A DNA stretch of 6,333 nt from an uncultured Anaerolineales bacterium (GCA_913040765.1 CAJWIA010000089.1:1-6333); one strand, 5' to 3'. Shown: positions 1 to 6,333, numbered from the stretch's first letter. Numbers and translations are program-made. Notes: a model not told the origin generated them from the letters alone.

Positions 1-1645
1 CATTGTTCACAATCCAATGAGTAGTAATGTTAATAGTTTCAAATTCATGAGTGATGTCGTAACCATATAGTCTGAGACAATCAGCAAAACGTGAATCACT
101 TTGGAATTGCGATTCTATTAGATCATTGTCTGTATGATAATATGCTTCAATTTCATTGCGGTGGTTGTTAATGTTGCTAGGCTCCTCATAGACAAACGAT
201 CCCCAATGTAGAGGCCCTCTACCTATCGACAAGCATACACCCGCAAATACCACTACGACAACAGCGATTCTCCTAATCCAATATGTAGTCCCAAAAAAGT
301 AAGCCAATGCAGCGCTCGTATTGATTAACAACATGACGGTTCCCCACCTTCCTGGTGACACCCACTCAGTTAGCCAATGGCTCCACCCTAGAACTAAATA
401 CAGATAAGCACCCAAAACAAATATAGACACAGCACTAAATAGCCTACTTTGCGCATTTGTTTTTGTTCGCAACCACAAAATCTCAAAGTAGAGGCCGGAT
501 GCCAGTAAGCTAGCAGGTAAGTAAATCATATGATAGCGAGCTCCATCAACACCTTTAACAAGTTGAATGCCAAGTTGCGCTACAATTGCCATAGCAATAT
601 ATGCGTACACATACAATCTTTGTCCACCGCGCACTATTCCTACACATGCAGTTAAAAACCCCACACAAATTGGCACTGCCAAAAAACTCAGTGTGGGCCA
701 TATATCTCCATGTGAGTAAACCAACAAAGCCCAGTACCATGGTCCAGTTGTAAAAGACTTGACTTGTTCACCGTAACCTATAGTAAGTGCCAAAACAGGC
801 TCCCATAAATGGTTAAAATACCCGAGATCCGATACTCGCACCTCATTAGTCCTAAAAAACCATTCTGCACCTATCCACCACAATATTAGTGGCATAAACA
901 TTACAAGGAATATGTGCCACTTACCTGATATGTTTTTACATAATTCAATTAAGGGGTTTTTGTCATTTTTACAAAGCAAATTTATAGCTGTTACTAATGG
1001 AACCACAAATAAAATTGCAATACCTTTGACTAAGAACACAGCCAAAGCCAACACTGTGCCGCCAGATATAATCCATACATGCCTCAATCTCCACTTGTTC
1101 CGCATCAACACGTATGATATCAAGAGAGTTGCTACGAACAGTACTGTCTCAGCATATTGCGATTTTGAAGACATATAAACATGCAAATCGTTTATGCTAA
1201 GTAATAATGCCATCAATCCAGGTATTGGATGAGGCAATATCTCAACAGCTACTCTATAAAAAACAGCAATACCCAGTATTCCCCAAAATAATGGCACTAT
1301 TCTATATAGTTTTGTGTCGGTTCCCTTGTACAAAATTTCCTCATGTCCCGGTGTTAGTTCCACAAGACTTGTTTGCATGAACCACCACAGAGGAGCTAGA
1401 AATTGCCCATTACGAAGAGGTACTCCAAACATTTTTGTGAACAGTCCAGTATCTAGATGACGATCTGGACCAATACCGAGCATATCTCGCGTACCACTTT
1501 GCGTAATACGTGGCTCATCAGCTAAATATGGGTATTGAAACACTCCGTGAATCCTAATCCACGTACCTAAGCCAAAAGCCGCAAATAAGCACAAAATAGA
1601 AAGATATCTTATTTTAGAACCGTAAGTAGATATGAGTTTGACCAT
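1..1645 (-). CDS. GT-C fold membrane glycosyltransferase (PMT/ArnT-like), 3' end cut by window edge
   Basis: The reverse strand from ATG at 1645-1643 is open for 548 codons to the left edge with no stop, so the gene is real but its C-terminus lies outside. The protein is very hydrophobic, with about 13-15 candidate membrane segments; the first is near residues 14-32. It is followed by an extracytoplasmic loop with Asp43-Glu44-Pro-Arg46, which matches the D-E-x-x-R loop-1 motif of PMT/ArnT-type GT-C enzymes, where the Asp is the usual catalytic base. A later Asp367-Gly-Ala-Arg370-Tyr371 near a membrane segment resembles the D-x-R-Y/F motif of the two plus-strand paralogues. From the family, the expected role is transfer of a sugar from polyprenyl phosphate to an acceptor on the outer face; donor and acceptor are unknown. 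In-frame stop TAG lies at 1702-1700, and the only codon between it and the ATG that could start is TTG at 1696. The Shine-Dalgarno is weak (AGG 12 nt upstream). It is divergent from the paralogue pair. Family confidence is good; specificity is unknown. Confidence 0.85.
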   Translation of the reverse strand, partial: MVKLISTYGSKIRYLSILCLFAAFGLGTWIRIHGVFQYPYLADEPRITQSGTRDMLGIGPDRHLDTGLFTKMFGVPLRNGQFLAPLWWFMQTSLVELTPGHEEILYKGTDTKLYRIVPLFWGILGIAVFYRVAVEILPHPIPGLMALLLSINDLHVYMSSKSQYAETVLFVATLLISYVLMRNKWRLRHVWIISGGTVLALAVFLVKGIAILFVVPLVTAINLLCKNDKNPLIELCKNISGKWHIFLVMFMPLILWWIGAEWFFRTNEVRVSDLGYFNHLWEPVLALTIGYGEQVKSFTTGPWYWALLVYSHGDIWPTLSFLAVPICVGFLTACVGIVRGGQRLYVYAYIAMAIVAQLGIQLVKGVDGARYHMIYLPASLLASGLYFEILWLRTKTNAQSRLFSAVSIFVLGAYLYLVLGWSHWLTEWVSPGRWGTVMLLINTSAALAYFFGTTYWIRRIAVVVVVFAGVCLSIGRGPLHWGSFVYEEPSNINNHRNEIEAYYHTDNDLIESQFQSDSRFADCLRLYGYDITHEFETINITTHWIVNN

Positions 1646-1781
1646 AGTTAATAATCGCCTGATAACATCTCTTATATCACATATTGTACAAAACAAAACC
1701 TACCCACTTGTTCAACAAAGCAGATAATCACTTCAGTATGATAAACTAGAATATTGCTATAGTGATTTATACGCCTATTTT
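1646..1781. promoter_or_regulatory. Divergent intergenic region, presumed bidirectional promoter
   Basis: These 136 bp are the only non-coding gap of any size and separate two divergent starts, so promoters for both directions should lie here. Candidates for the rightward gene are the -10-like hexamers TATGAT (1737-1742) and TATAGT (1758-1763), each five of six to consensus; neither has a convincing -35 at 16-18 bp. The second would give a leader of about 12 nt. Two small symmetric sites are present: TTGTACAA (1684-1691) and TTGTTcAACAA (1708-1718). They could be operator elements, but sites this short also arise by chance. The role is inferred from gene orientation. Confidence 0.45.
1671..1679 (-). 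promoter_or_regulatory. Candidate extended -10 promoter for the leftward glycosyltransferase gene
   Basis: Read on the minus strand this is TGATATAAG: the TGn extension followed by TATAAG, five of six to the bacterial -10 consensus. Transcription would begin near 1664, leaving a leader of about 19 nt before the ATG at 1645. No good -35 hexamer sits 16-18 bp further upstream, which is tolerated for extended -10 promoters. This is seen in sequence only, and such matches are common in AT-rich DNA. Confidence 0.3.
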
Positions 1782-3548
1782 ATGCTGCCTTTTTTACTAG
1801 CCATCCCAACTGTACTGGTCGGTTTATTTTGTCTTTGGCCAATATTAAGTCGGATACTCAGTCCTATATCAATAGGACGATCAGGGGTACTGGCTGCGAC
1901 ATTTGGGCTTAGCACTGGAACTTTATCTTTATACATGCTGACGCTTGGGCTATTACCAGGTGGACAGCTACAATCTAACTTAGTAATACCAGCGCCTTGG
2001 ATTATTTTCATTACTGGGTTGATACTCACAAAAACCTATATAGTCCTACCAAGGATCAAATTAAATACAATCACTTTCTGGCTTAGCATAATATGTATAT
2101 CTGGGTTTGTCATCATATTAATCAATGCTTTTTTATATCCGTTTTATCGTTACGATGTTCTTGCACGATTTGCACCAAATGCACGACTATTATTTGAAAA
2201 CTCTGCAATACCCAACTCATTAACTGGCTATCCACTAGCAATACAAATGCTGTACTGCTTTGCTTTTATGTCCATTAACGCCGTAAATGATCATTTGGCG
2301 GGTCTAGTGGTAGCAGGCTATTCAGGAACTATGATCTTGACAACATTTGCTATTGCGCGACTGATTTTCTCAAAACGTGCTGGATGGGCTGCTGTAATAC
2401 TTTTGCTTAGTTCTCATATGTTTGTGGATTGGTCAACTTCAGGATATGTAGATGTACCAGTAGGTGTCTATCATGGGTTATGTTTTCTTTTTGCTTTCAT
2501 TTGGATGCAAACTGGGGGACAACGCTGGGCCCTAATTGCAGGAATTATGGCAGGACTTGCGTTGTGGACTAAACAATCAGCGCTGGTGCTATTACCAGCT
2601 TTGGGCATTGTACCTTTACTAAGAATACGAACAGGAAGTTCAGCAATGACTGAAACAAGAAATAGCTTAACTGTATTTGGATCAGTACTGCTTATAGCGG
2701 GTCCCTGGTATCTACGTAGTTTAATAATAGCTGGTCCTGGTGCCGTCGTACCGGCTCCTGGCGCATATGATGCTCAATACATTAACAATTCCGTCTATCA
2801 GTTAGCTACATTCATTAGTTCAACTGAAGAATGGGGTATTTGGTTGGGGACATCCATTGTGTTTGGACTTACATTGTGTAGTATACATTTCTGGAAACCA
2901 GAGGTCGATAATGTGTCACATAAGTCCATCGAAAGAATGTCTCGCTCCTGGCTACTTGCAGCTTTTGTGATACCCTATCATATTATATGGTGGCAAAACT
3001 TTTCGTATGATACTCGTTACTTGCTAAGTTCAATGCCCATATACGCAGCTATAGCAGGTCATGGAATAGACTGGGCATTAAACCGAATACCCTACACATT
3101 CAGTCGTCAAACCTTGATCACTATAGTACTAGCAATTGCACTAGTCCTTTCTGGCTCAGTAGGTCGACTAGGAGCTGTGTACAACTTAATGATCCACCCT
3201 CTGCAAACTGATGATGAAAAGCTGGAACGTCTGAGTGCAGAATCATGGACTTTAGTAAAGCATATCCGATCCATAATTCAACCCGGATCAAAAATATATG
3301 CTATGGATGGTGCACTAGCTTATTGGTTACACGATTATGAATTCAAACAAGGATACCCTTTCGTCTTGAACGATTTACTTGGACATGAATATCTGGTCAC
3401 TTCACCAACGGCAGATTTGGTCTATGAATTTTATGATATTACTAATAATGAAGTCGTTCGTAGCTTAGGTGATATAGACGTTCTACCGTTGTTCTATCAA
3501 CACACTGACAAAATTGCAGTCTATCAAATTGGCGAACTAGAACATTGA
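1782..3548 (+). CDS. GT-C-like membrane glycosyltransferase, tandem paralogue 1 (altered loop motif)
   Basis: 588 residues with about 13 membrane segments to residue ~462, then a soluble tail (about 470-588). It is homologous along its length to the next gene: both have GYP after loop 1 (149-151), G-Y-V-D (221-224), W-T-K-Q (262-265), WW-x2-FSYD-x-R-Y (403-413) and the tail block I-Y-x2-DG-x-L-x-Y (505-514). Compared with a standard PMT/ArnT protein there are three extra membrane segments (about 2-20, 33-55, 71-90) before the one that precedes loop 1. In loop 1 only Asp125 remains: the aligned paralogue has Asp-Asp-Glu where this protein has Tyr124-Asp125-Val126, so activity may be altered or lost. 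The expected role is sugar transfer from a lipid-phosphate donor at the outer face (family inference). ATG at 1782 is the first possible ATG, GTG or TTG start after an in-frame TAA; no Shine-Dalgarno is visible. Its TGA overlaps the next start. Substrate unknown. Confidence 0.85.
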   Translation: MLPFLLAIPTVLVGLFCLWPILSRILSPISIGRSGVLAATFGLSTGTLSLYMLTLGLLPGGQLQSNLVIPAPWIIFITGLILTKTYIVLPRIKLNTITFWLSIICISGFVIILINAFLYPFYRYDVLARFAPNARLLFENSAIPNSLTGYPLAIQMLYCFAFMSINAVNDHLAGLVVAGYSGTMILTTFAIARLIFSKRAGWAAVILLLSSHMFVDWSTSGYVDVPVGVYHGLCFLFAFIWMQTGGQRWALIAGIMAGLALWTKQSALVLLPALGIVPLLRIRTGSSAMTETRNSLTVFGSVLLIAGPWYLRSLIIAGPGAVVPAPGAYDAQYINNSVYQLATFISSTEEWGIWLGTSIVFGLTLCSIHFWKPEVDNVSHKSIERMSRSWLLAAFVIPYHIIWWQNFSYDTRYLLSSMPIYAAIAGHGIDWALNRIPYTFSRQTLITIVLAIALVLSGSVGRLGAVYNLMIHPLQTDDEKLERLSAESWTLVKHIRSIIQPGSKIYAMDGALAYWLHDYEFKQGYPFVLNDLLGHEYLVTSPTADLVYEFYDITNNEVVRSLGDIDVLPLFYQHTDKIAVYQIGELEH

Positions 3549-5305
3549 TTACAGTCGCTAACTACGTACTGGCGTTGGTTGCAGTACCATTATCGATAGT
3601 CTATATCGTGCCATTGATACACAAGTCTCGCTTGGATCCTCCCACTGCTTTGTTTTGGCCTCTATGTGTAATTCTAGGCTTAGGTTTATTTACATTAATA
3701 TTCATGCTAGTTGCATTCTATGGCGTCACCAGTGGACTAGTATGGATCATCTTAGTAAGTCTATGGGTTATTAGTACGATAATCGGGAATTGGCCTCAAC
3801 AGCTAAAATACACTTCAACATGGTGGAAAAATACACGTGACAATCCTCAAAAGCTAATGGTTGGGTCTGCTATTGCTTTTATTTTTGTAGTTATCATGGC
3901 CCAAGCCACCTACTACCCATTTACTGGAGATGATGAAATAAGTCGATATGCATATTACGCTCGACTAATGTATGAAAGAGGAGAGCTGACTCCTGCAATT
4001 CGCGGATATCCACCTCTGTTACCTGCAATATATGCTAGCAATTTTTTTGCTGCCGGGCAAATAGTGGAACAAGTCGCAAAACTATATCCGGTAATTATCT
4101 CCGCAATGACTATTTTGGTGACATATGGTCTTGCACGATATTGGTTTGGTCAAATAGCAGGATATACTGCTGCATTTATCCTGTCCTCCACACCATTGTT
4201 TATACATTGGTCTCCGGTAGGATATGTAGATATAGCCACTGGGTTATGTTTCGCCACATGTGCGTTTACTGTTGAAATATGGCGAAGGAATCAACAGACA
4301 AATTGGGCCATAGTGACTGGGATGGTGGCCGGGATTGGCATATGGACCAAACAGGCTGGATTCGCAATTATAGGTCCGTTAGCAATTATATGTGTACAAA
4401 TGATAGTGAAGAATTACAACTCTGGCAGCAAACCATATAGCCGTTTACTGCCAAACCATGTGATAGTTATTTTCTTCACCGCTATATTGATAGGTGGCTG
4501 GTGGTACATACGTAATGCATATTACGATGGTTGGGCTTCAGCAGTGCCCAGCGCAGGACTATATCACATAATGAATGCCACCAACACGCCTGAACAAATA
4601 GTCCCTTTTATCGGAAGATTTTCCGAATTTGGTTTAGCTACTTCTCCTATGTACATTGTAGGATTAATATGGGCGTTTTGTACTTTCAAAAACCAAACTA
4701 TACAACGTATATTGTTATGGTGTCTCCCATATACCTTATTATGGTGGTGGCGCTTCTCATTCGATCCACGATTCCTATTATCGATACTACCATTCTATGC
4801 AATACTAGCGGGAGGAGCAGCCGACGCAATTTTGTCAAGAATTAATCTTACGTTGTACCCAAAACTATCTTCTCTTATATTGCTCAGCACAATTATAGTA
4901 ATTACTGCCGTTGGAGTATTTCAATCACGTCTGGGGGGCATCATACAGTGGGCAACAAATCCTAAAGCTACATACGCAGAAAGAGTATATCGAGCTAAAG
5001 GTGACTTATATCATACTGTGCAGTATCTGCTCGACAATAGCAACTCTGAAACGCTCATATATTCCACAGATGGTCGCCTAAGGTACTATTTGGTTAATTA
5101 TGACATTTCAGTTGGTTACCCTAATATACACGAGCTCCAAAACCATGACTTATTTGTAGTAGGGTCTCGAGCACAGTTAGTGTACGATACTACATCACAA
5201 AAAGATTCCAATCCTTATATCTATCTCAATGATTCCAAAAGATTTAAGATGGTATATACAGGACCATACCACAAGATGATAATCTACGAAGTGCTAACAA
5301 ACTAG
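3545..5305 (+). CDS. GT-C-like membrane glycosyltransferase, tandem paralogue 2 (intact D-E motif)
   Basis: 586 residues, a close architectural copy of the preceding protein: about 13 membrane segments, then a soluble tail (about 470-586). Loop 1 has Gly128-Asp129-Asp130-Glu131 followed by Ser133-Arg134-Tyr135-Ala136, a good match to the D-E-x-x-R-Y-A motif of ArnT/PMT-type GT-C enzymes, so this copy looks catalytically competent. Other shared landmarks are GYP (154-156), G-Y-V-D (226-229), W-T-K-Q (267-270) and F-S-F-D407-P-R409-F. Between the paralogues, 16 of 29 residues match over 395-423 and 11 of 22 over 505-526. Like its partner it has extra N-terminal membrane segments (about 6-26, 35-60, 63-80) ahead of the one at 105-123. 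The start is TTG at 3545, sharing TTGA with the upstream stop, which suggests translational coupling; no strong Shine-Dalgarno is seen. The N-terminus aligns with that of the paralogue, which supports this start. Likely function: lipid-phosphate sugar-dependent transferase; acceptor unknown. Confidence 0.87.
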   Translation: MITVANYVLALVAVPLSIVYIVPLIHKSRLDPPTALFWPLCVILGLGLFTLIFMLVAFYGVTSGLVWIILVSLWVISTIIGNWPQQLKYTSTWWKNTRDNPQKLMVGSAIAFIFVVIMAQATYYPFTGDDEISRYAYYARLMYERGELTPAIRGYPPLLPAIYASNFFAAGQIVEQVAKLYPVIISAMTILVTYGLARYWFGQIAGYTAAFILSSTPLFIHWSPVGYVDIATGLCFATCAFTVEIWRRNQQTNWAIVTGMVAGIGIWTKQAGFAIIGPLAIICVQMIVKNYNSGSKPYSRLLPNHVIVIFFTAILIGGWWYIRNAYYDGWASAVPSAGLYHIMNATNTPEQIVPFIGRFSEFGLATSPMYIVGLIWAFCTFKNQTIQRILLWCLPYTLLWWWRFSFDPRFLLSILPFYAILAGGAADAILSRINLTLYPKLSSLILLSTIIVITAVGVFQSRLGGIIQWATNPKATYAERVYRAKGDLYHTVQYLLDNSNSETLIYSTDGRLRYYLVNYDISVGYPNIHELQNHDLFVVGSRAQLVYDTTSQKDSNPYIYLNDSKRFKMVYTGPYHKMIIYEVLTN

Positions 5306-5309
5306 ACAA

Positions 5310-6059
5310 TTATTTAACTGGGTACTTCCTAAATAAAAAGCTCTCGCGGAAAATAAAAACAACATTGTTAATCCCATCTCTATACCTTCTCAGATTAGTA
5401 TGGCTGTCACGCTTGTCAGGCCTATAAGTAATTGGTACCTCAGCTACACTTAAACCACTTTGCCGACTCTTTATTGTAGTTTCTGGACCAAACACCATCC
5501 CATGAGACTGAAATTCCAATCCATCCAGAGACGTCTTTCTGAAACCTTTTAATCCACAACAAATATCTGATATGCCGGTTCTACATAATATTCGAGCCAT
5601 AATACTCATTACAGGATTACCAATGTATCGATGAGAAAATGGCATTGCTCCCGAAAGGATTTTACCTCTTAGACGACTACCAATGACGTAGTCATAGCCC
5701 TCCTCAAACTTTATCAAAAAATCTATGATATCAGCACAAACATAAGTTCCATCTGCATCCATTTTGAACACGTATTTTCCGCGAGCTGCATTCATGCCTA
5801 CCCTACAAGCATTACCATAACCTTTTTCAGATGCGTGGACAACAATTGCATTATTCGCCTTGGCAAGAGAAACAGAATCATCAGTTGATCCATTGTCAGC
5901 AATCACAACTTCCCCTCGCAAACTACCATTCTCAAAAAAATCATTGGCTTCTCGAATACATTGCACGATGGTTTTAGACTCATTTAGGCAAGGCATAACA
6001 ATAGAAACATCTATTCCTACATCCGAATTATCTGAATCAGTATTTTTTCCTCTAATCAT
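5310..6059 (-). CDS. Family 2 glycosyltransferase, polyprenyl-phosphate sugar synthase (DPM1/DPG synthase-like)
   Basis: Likely transfers a hexose from a nucleotide sugar to polyprenyl phosphate at the cytoplasmic membrane face, making donors for GT-C enzymes such as its neighbours. Residues are counted from the upstream ATG at 6065 (251 aa). They show a GT-A fold start with P-C-L-N-E (25-29), A-D-N-G-S-T-D (56-62), K-G-Y-G (81-84), the metal and nucleotide site D103-A-D105-G-T-Y, S-H-R-Y-I-G-N-P (144-151), C-C-G-L-K-G-F (169-175), A-E-V-P (208-211) and R-R-Y-R-D-G (226-231). This set is typical of the dolichol-phosphate glucose/mannose synthase-like branch. The ATG at 6059 is preferred because AAGGA lies 5 nt before it; at 6065 the same motif would touch the start codon. 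The C-terminus stops just after the catalytic domain with no membrane segments, whereas many relatives carry some. It overlaps the end of galE, so is probably co-transcribed with it, and ends 4 bp from the convergent gene. Sugar specificity is not readable. Confidence 0.88.
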   Translation of the reverse strand: MIRGKNTDSDNSDVGIDVSIVMPCLNESKTIVQCIREANDFFENGSLRGEVVIADNGSTDDSVSLAKANNAIVVHASEKGYGNACRVGMNAARGKYVFKMDADGTYVCADIIDFLIKFEEGYDYVIGSRLRGKILSGAMPFSHRYIGNPVMSIMARILCRTGISDICCGLKGFRKTSLDGLEFQSHGMVFGPETTIKSRQSGLSVAEVPITYRPDKRDSHTNLRRYRDGINNVVFIFRESFLFRKYPVK

Positions 6060-6333
6060 ATCCATCCTTATATCTTAGGTGCCACAACCATGATGATTCA
6101 ACTATGCTCTCTAGATCAGTATAATTTGGATTCCAGCCCAATTCACCTCTAGCTTTAGCAGCTGAAGCAACAAGAACAGCTGGGTCTCCGGAACGTCGTG
6201 GTTTTATTCGTACTGGAATTGCACATTGTGAAATTCGCTCTGCAGTAGCAATTACTTCCTTAACTGTAAAACCTGTTCCGTTACCAAGATTATATGTAGG
6301 ATTATTAAGATTCTCTATTCTTTCAAGGGCAAG
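6052..6333 (-). CDS. galE: UDP-glucose 4-epimerase, C-terminal 93 residues (5' part outside window)
   Basis: Reading leftward from the right edge, 93 codons end at TAG (6054-6052). The piece carries the C-terminal signature of GalE-type short-chain dehydrogenase/reductases: Y-N-L-G-N-G-T-G, then V-K-E-V-I, then P-R-R-S-G-D-P-A-V-L-V-A-S, then K-A-R-G-E-L-G-W-N-P-N-Y, and a terminal W-x-W-H ending in D-G-Y-D. The R-R-x-G-D-P-A stretch contributes to UDP-sugar binding in known GalE proteins. The enzyme interconverts UDP-glucose and UDP-galactose using bound NAD, in the cytoplasm. The N-terminal Rossmann motif and the catalytic Ser/Tyr/Lys are outside the window, so activity and exact sugar (Glc or GlcNAc form) cannot be judged. 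Its end overlaps the GT2 start by 8 nt (ATG at 6059) or 14 nt (ATG at 6065), pointing to one transcript and a shared nucleotide-sugar pathway. Confidence 0.9.
   Translation of the reverse strand, partial: LALERIENLNNPTYNLGNGTGFTVKEVIATAERISQCAIPVRIKPRRSGDPAVLVASAAKARGELGWNPNYTDLESIVESSWLWHLRYKDGYD
6065..6069 (-). promoter_or_regulatory. Shine-Dalgarno deciding the GT2 start
   Basis: Minus-strand AAGGA lies inside the last codons of galE, with 5 nt before the ATG at 6059-6057. The same bases directly touch the upstream in-frame ATG at 6065, where they could not act as a ribosome site, so the downstream ATG is the better start. It is the clearest Shine-Dalgarno seen for any start in the window. 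Confidence 0.5.

Noticed and set aside
555..740. Short minus-strand ORF of 61 codons
   Set aside because: It lies in another frame inside the 548-codon membrane protein gene; Cys-rich, low-quality composition and no recognisable motif.
912..1178. Plus-strand ORF of 88 codons
   Set aside because: Antisense shadow of the leftward glycosyltransferase; no Shine-Dalgarno, no family features.
1..1645. Possible gene-free or degraded region, since no complete ORF of size lies here
   Set aside because: The minus strand is open for all 548 codons with intact membrane segments and a D-E motif; it only lacks its stop because the gene runs past the window edge.
1775..2029. Minus-strand ORF of 84 codons covering the start of the first paralogue
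   Set aside because: Antisense to codons for conserved membrane segments of the first paralogue; composition fits a frame shadow.
5250..5271. Inverted repeat TGGTAT/ATACCA with a 10-base loop near the convergent gene ends
   Set aside because: Only six base pairs, AT-rich, inside coding sequence and not followed by a T-run in either direction, so not supported as a terminator.
5323..5360. A-rich stretch with GCTCTCGCGG near the GT2 3' end, considered as a terminator for the rightward pair
   Set aside because: No complementary stem arms; the bases are explained by the GT2 C-terminal codons.
5860..6078. Plus-strand ORF of 72 codons
   Set aside because: Antisense to the conserved N-terminal GT-A region of the GT2 gene, so not a separate gene.

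Overview
The window is a compact, AT-rich (roughly 40% GC by eye) stretch of cell-surface glycosylation genes. It holds three multi-pass membrane proteins that look like GT-C fold glycosyltransferases of the PMT/ArnT type, a soluble-looking family 2 glycosyltransferase of the polyprenyl-phosphate sugar synthase type, and the C-terminal end of a UDP-glucose 4-epimerase (GalE). The galE-like C-terminus, the TTG start, the nested stop/start overlaps and the tight packing favour a bacterium, probably an uncultured environmental lineage. The sequence does not fix the phylum, and an archaeal source cannot be strictly excluded. There are no RNA genes, insertion sequences, CRISPR arrays or phage genes.

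Layout. On the minus strand, 1645 down to the left edge is one uninterrupted reading frame of 548 codons with no stop inside the window, a membrane glycosyltransferase (here GTC-A). A 136-bp gap (1646-1781) separates it from a plus-strand pair that diverges from it: GTC-B (1782-3548) and GTC-C (3545-5305). These two are tandem paralogues joined by a TTGA start/stop overlap. Four bases after GTC-C ends, the end of a minus-strand pair is met head-on: the GT2 gene (5310 to about 6059 or 6065), preceded by galE (6052 to beyond the right edge), whose stop codon lies inside the start of GT2. Essentially all of the window apart from the 136-bp divergent gap is coding.

How the genes may work together (inference). 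GalE interconverts UDP-Glc and UDP-Gal. The GT2 would load a hexose from a nucleotide sugar onto polyprenyl phosphate on the cytoplasmic face. The GT-C proteins would then use lipid-phosphate sugars on the outer face to decorate a lipid, polysaccharide or protein. No acceptor or ligase gene is visible, so the final product is unknown.

Most notable points: the tandem paralogues carry about 90 extra N-terminal residues with three membrane segments ahead of the usual GT-C start; the first copy has lost the acidic residues flanking the presumed catalytic Asp; both share a C-terminal soluble domain not recognised here; and the GT2 ends abruptly at the convergent boundary without the membrane segments many relatives have.
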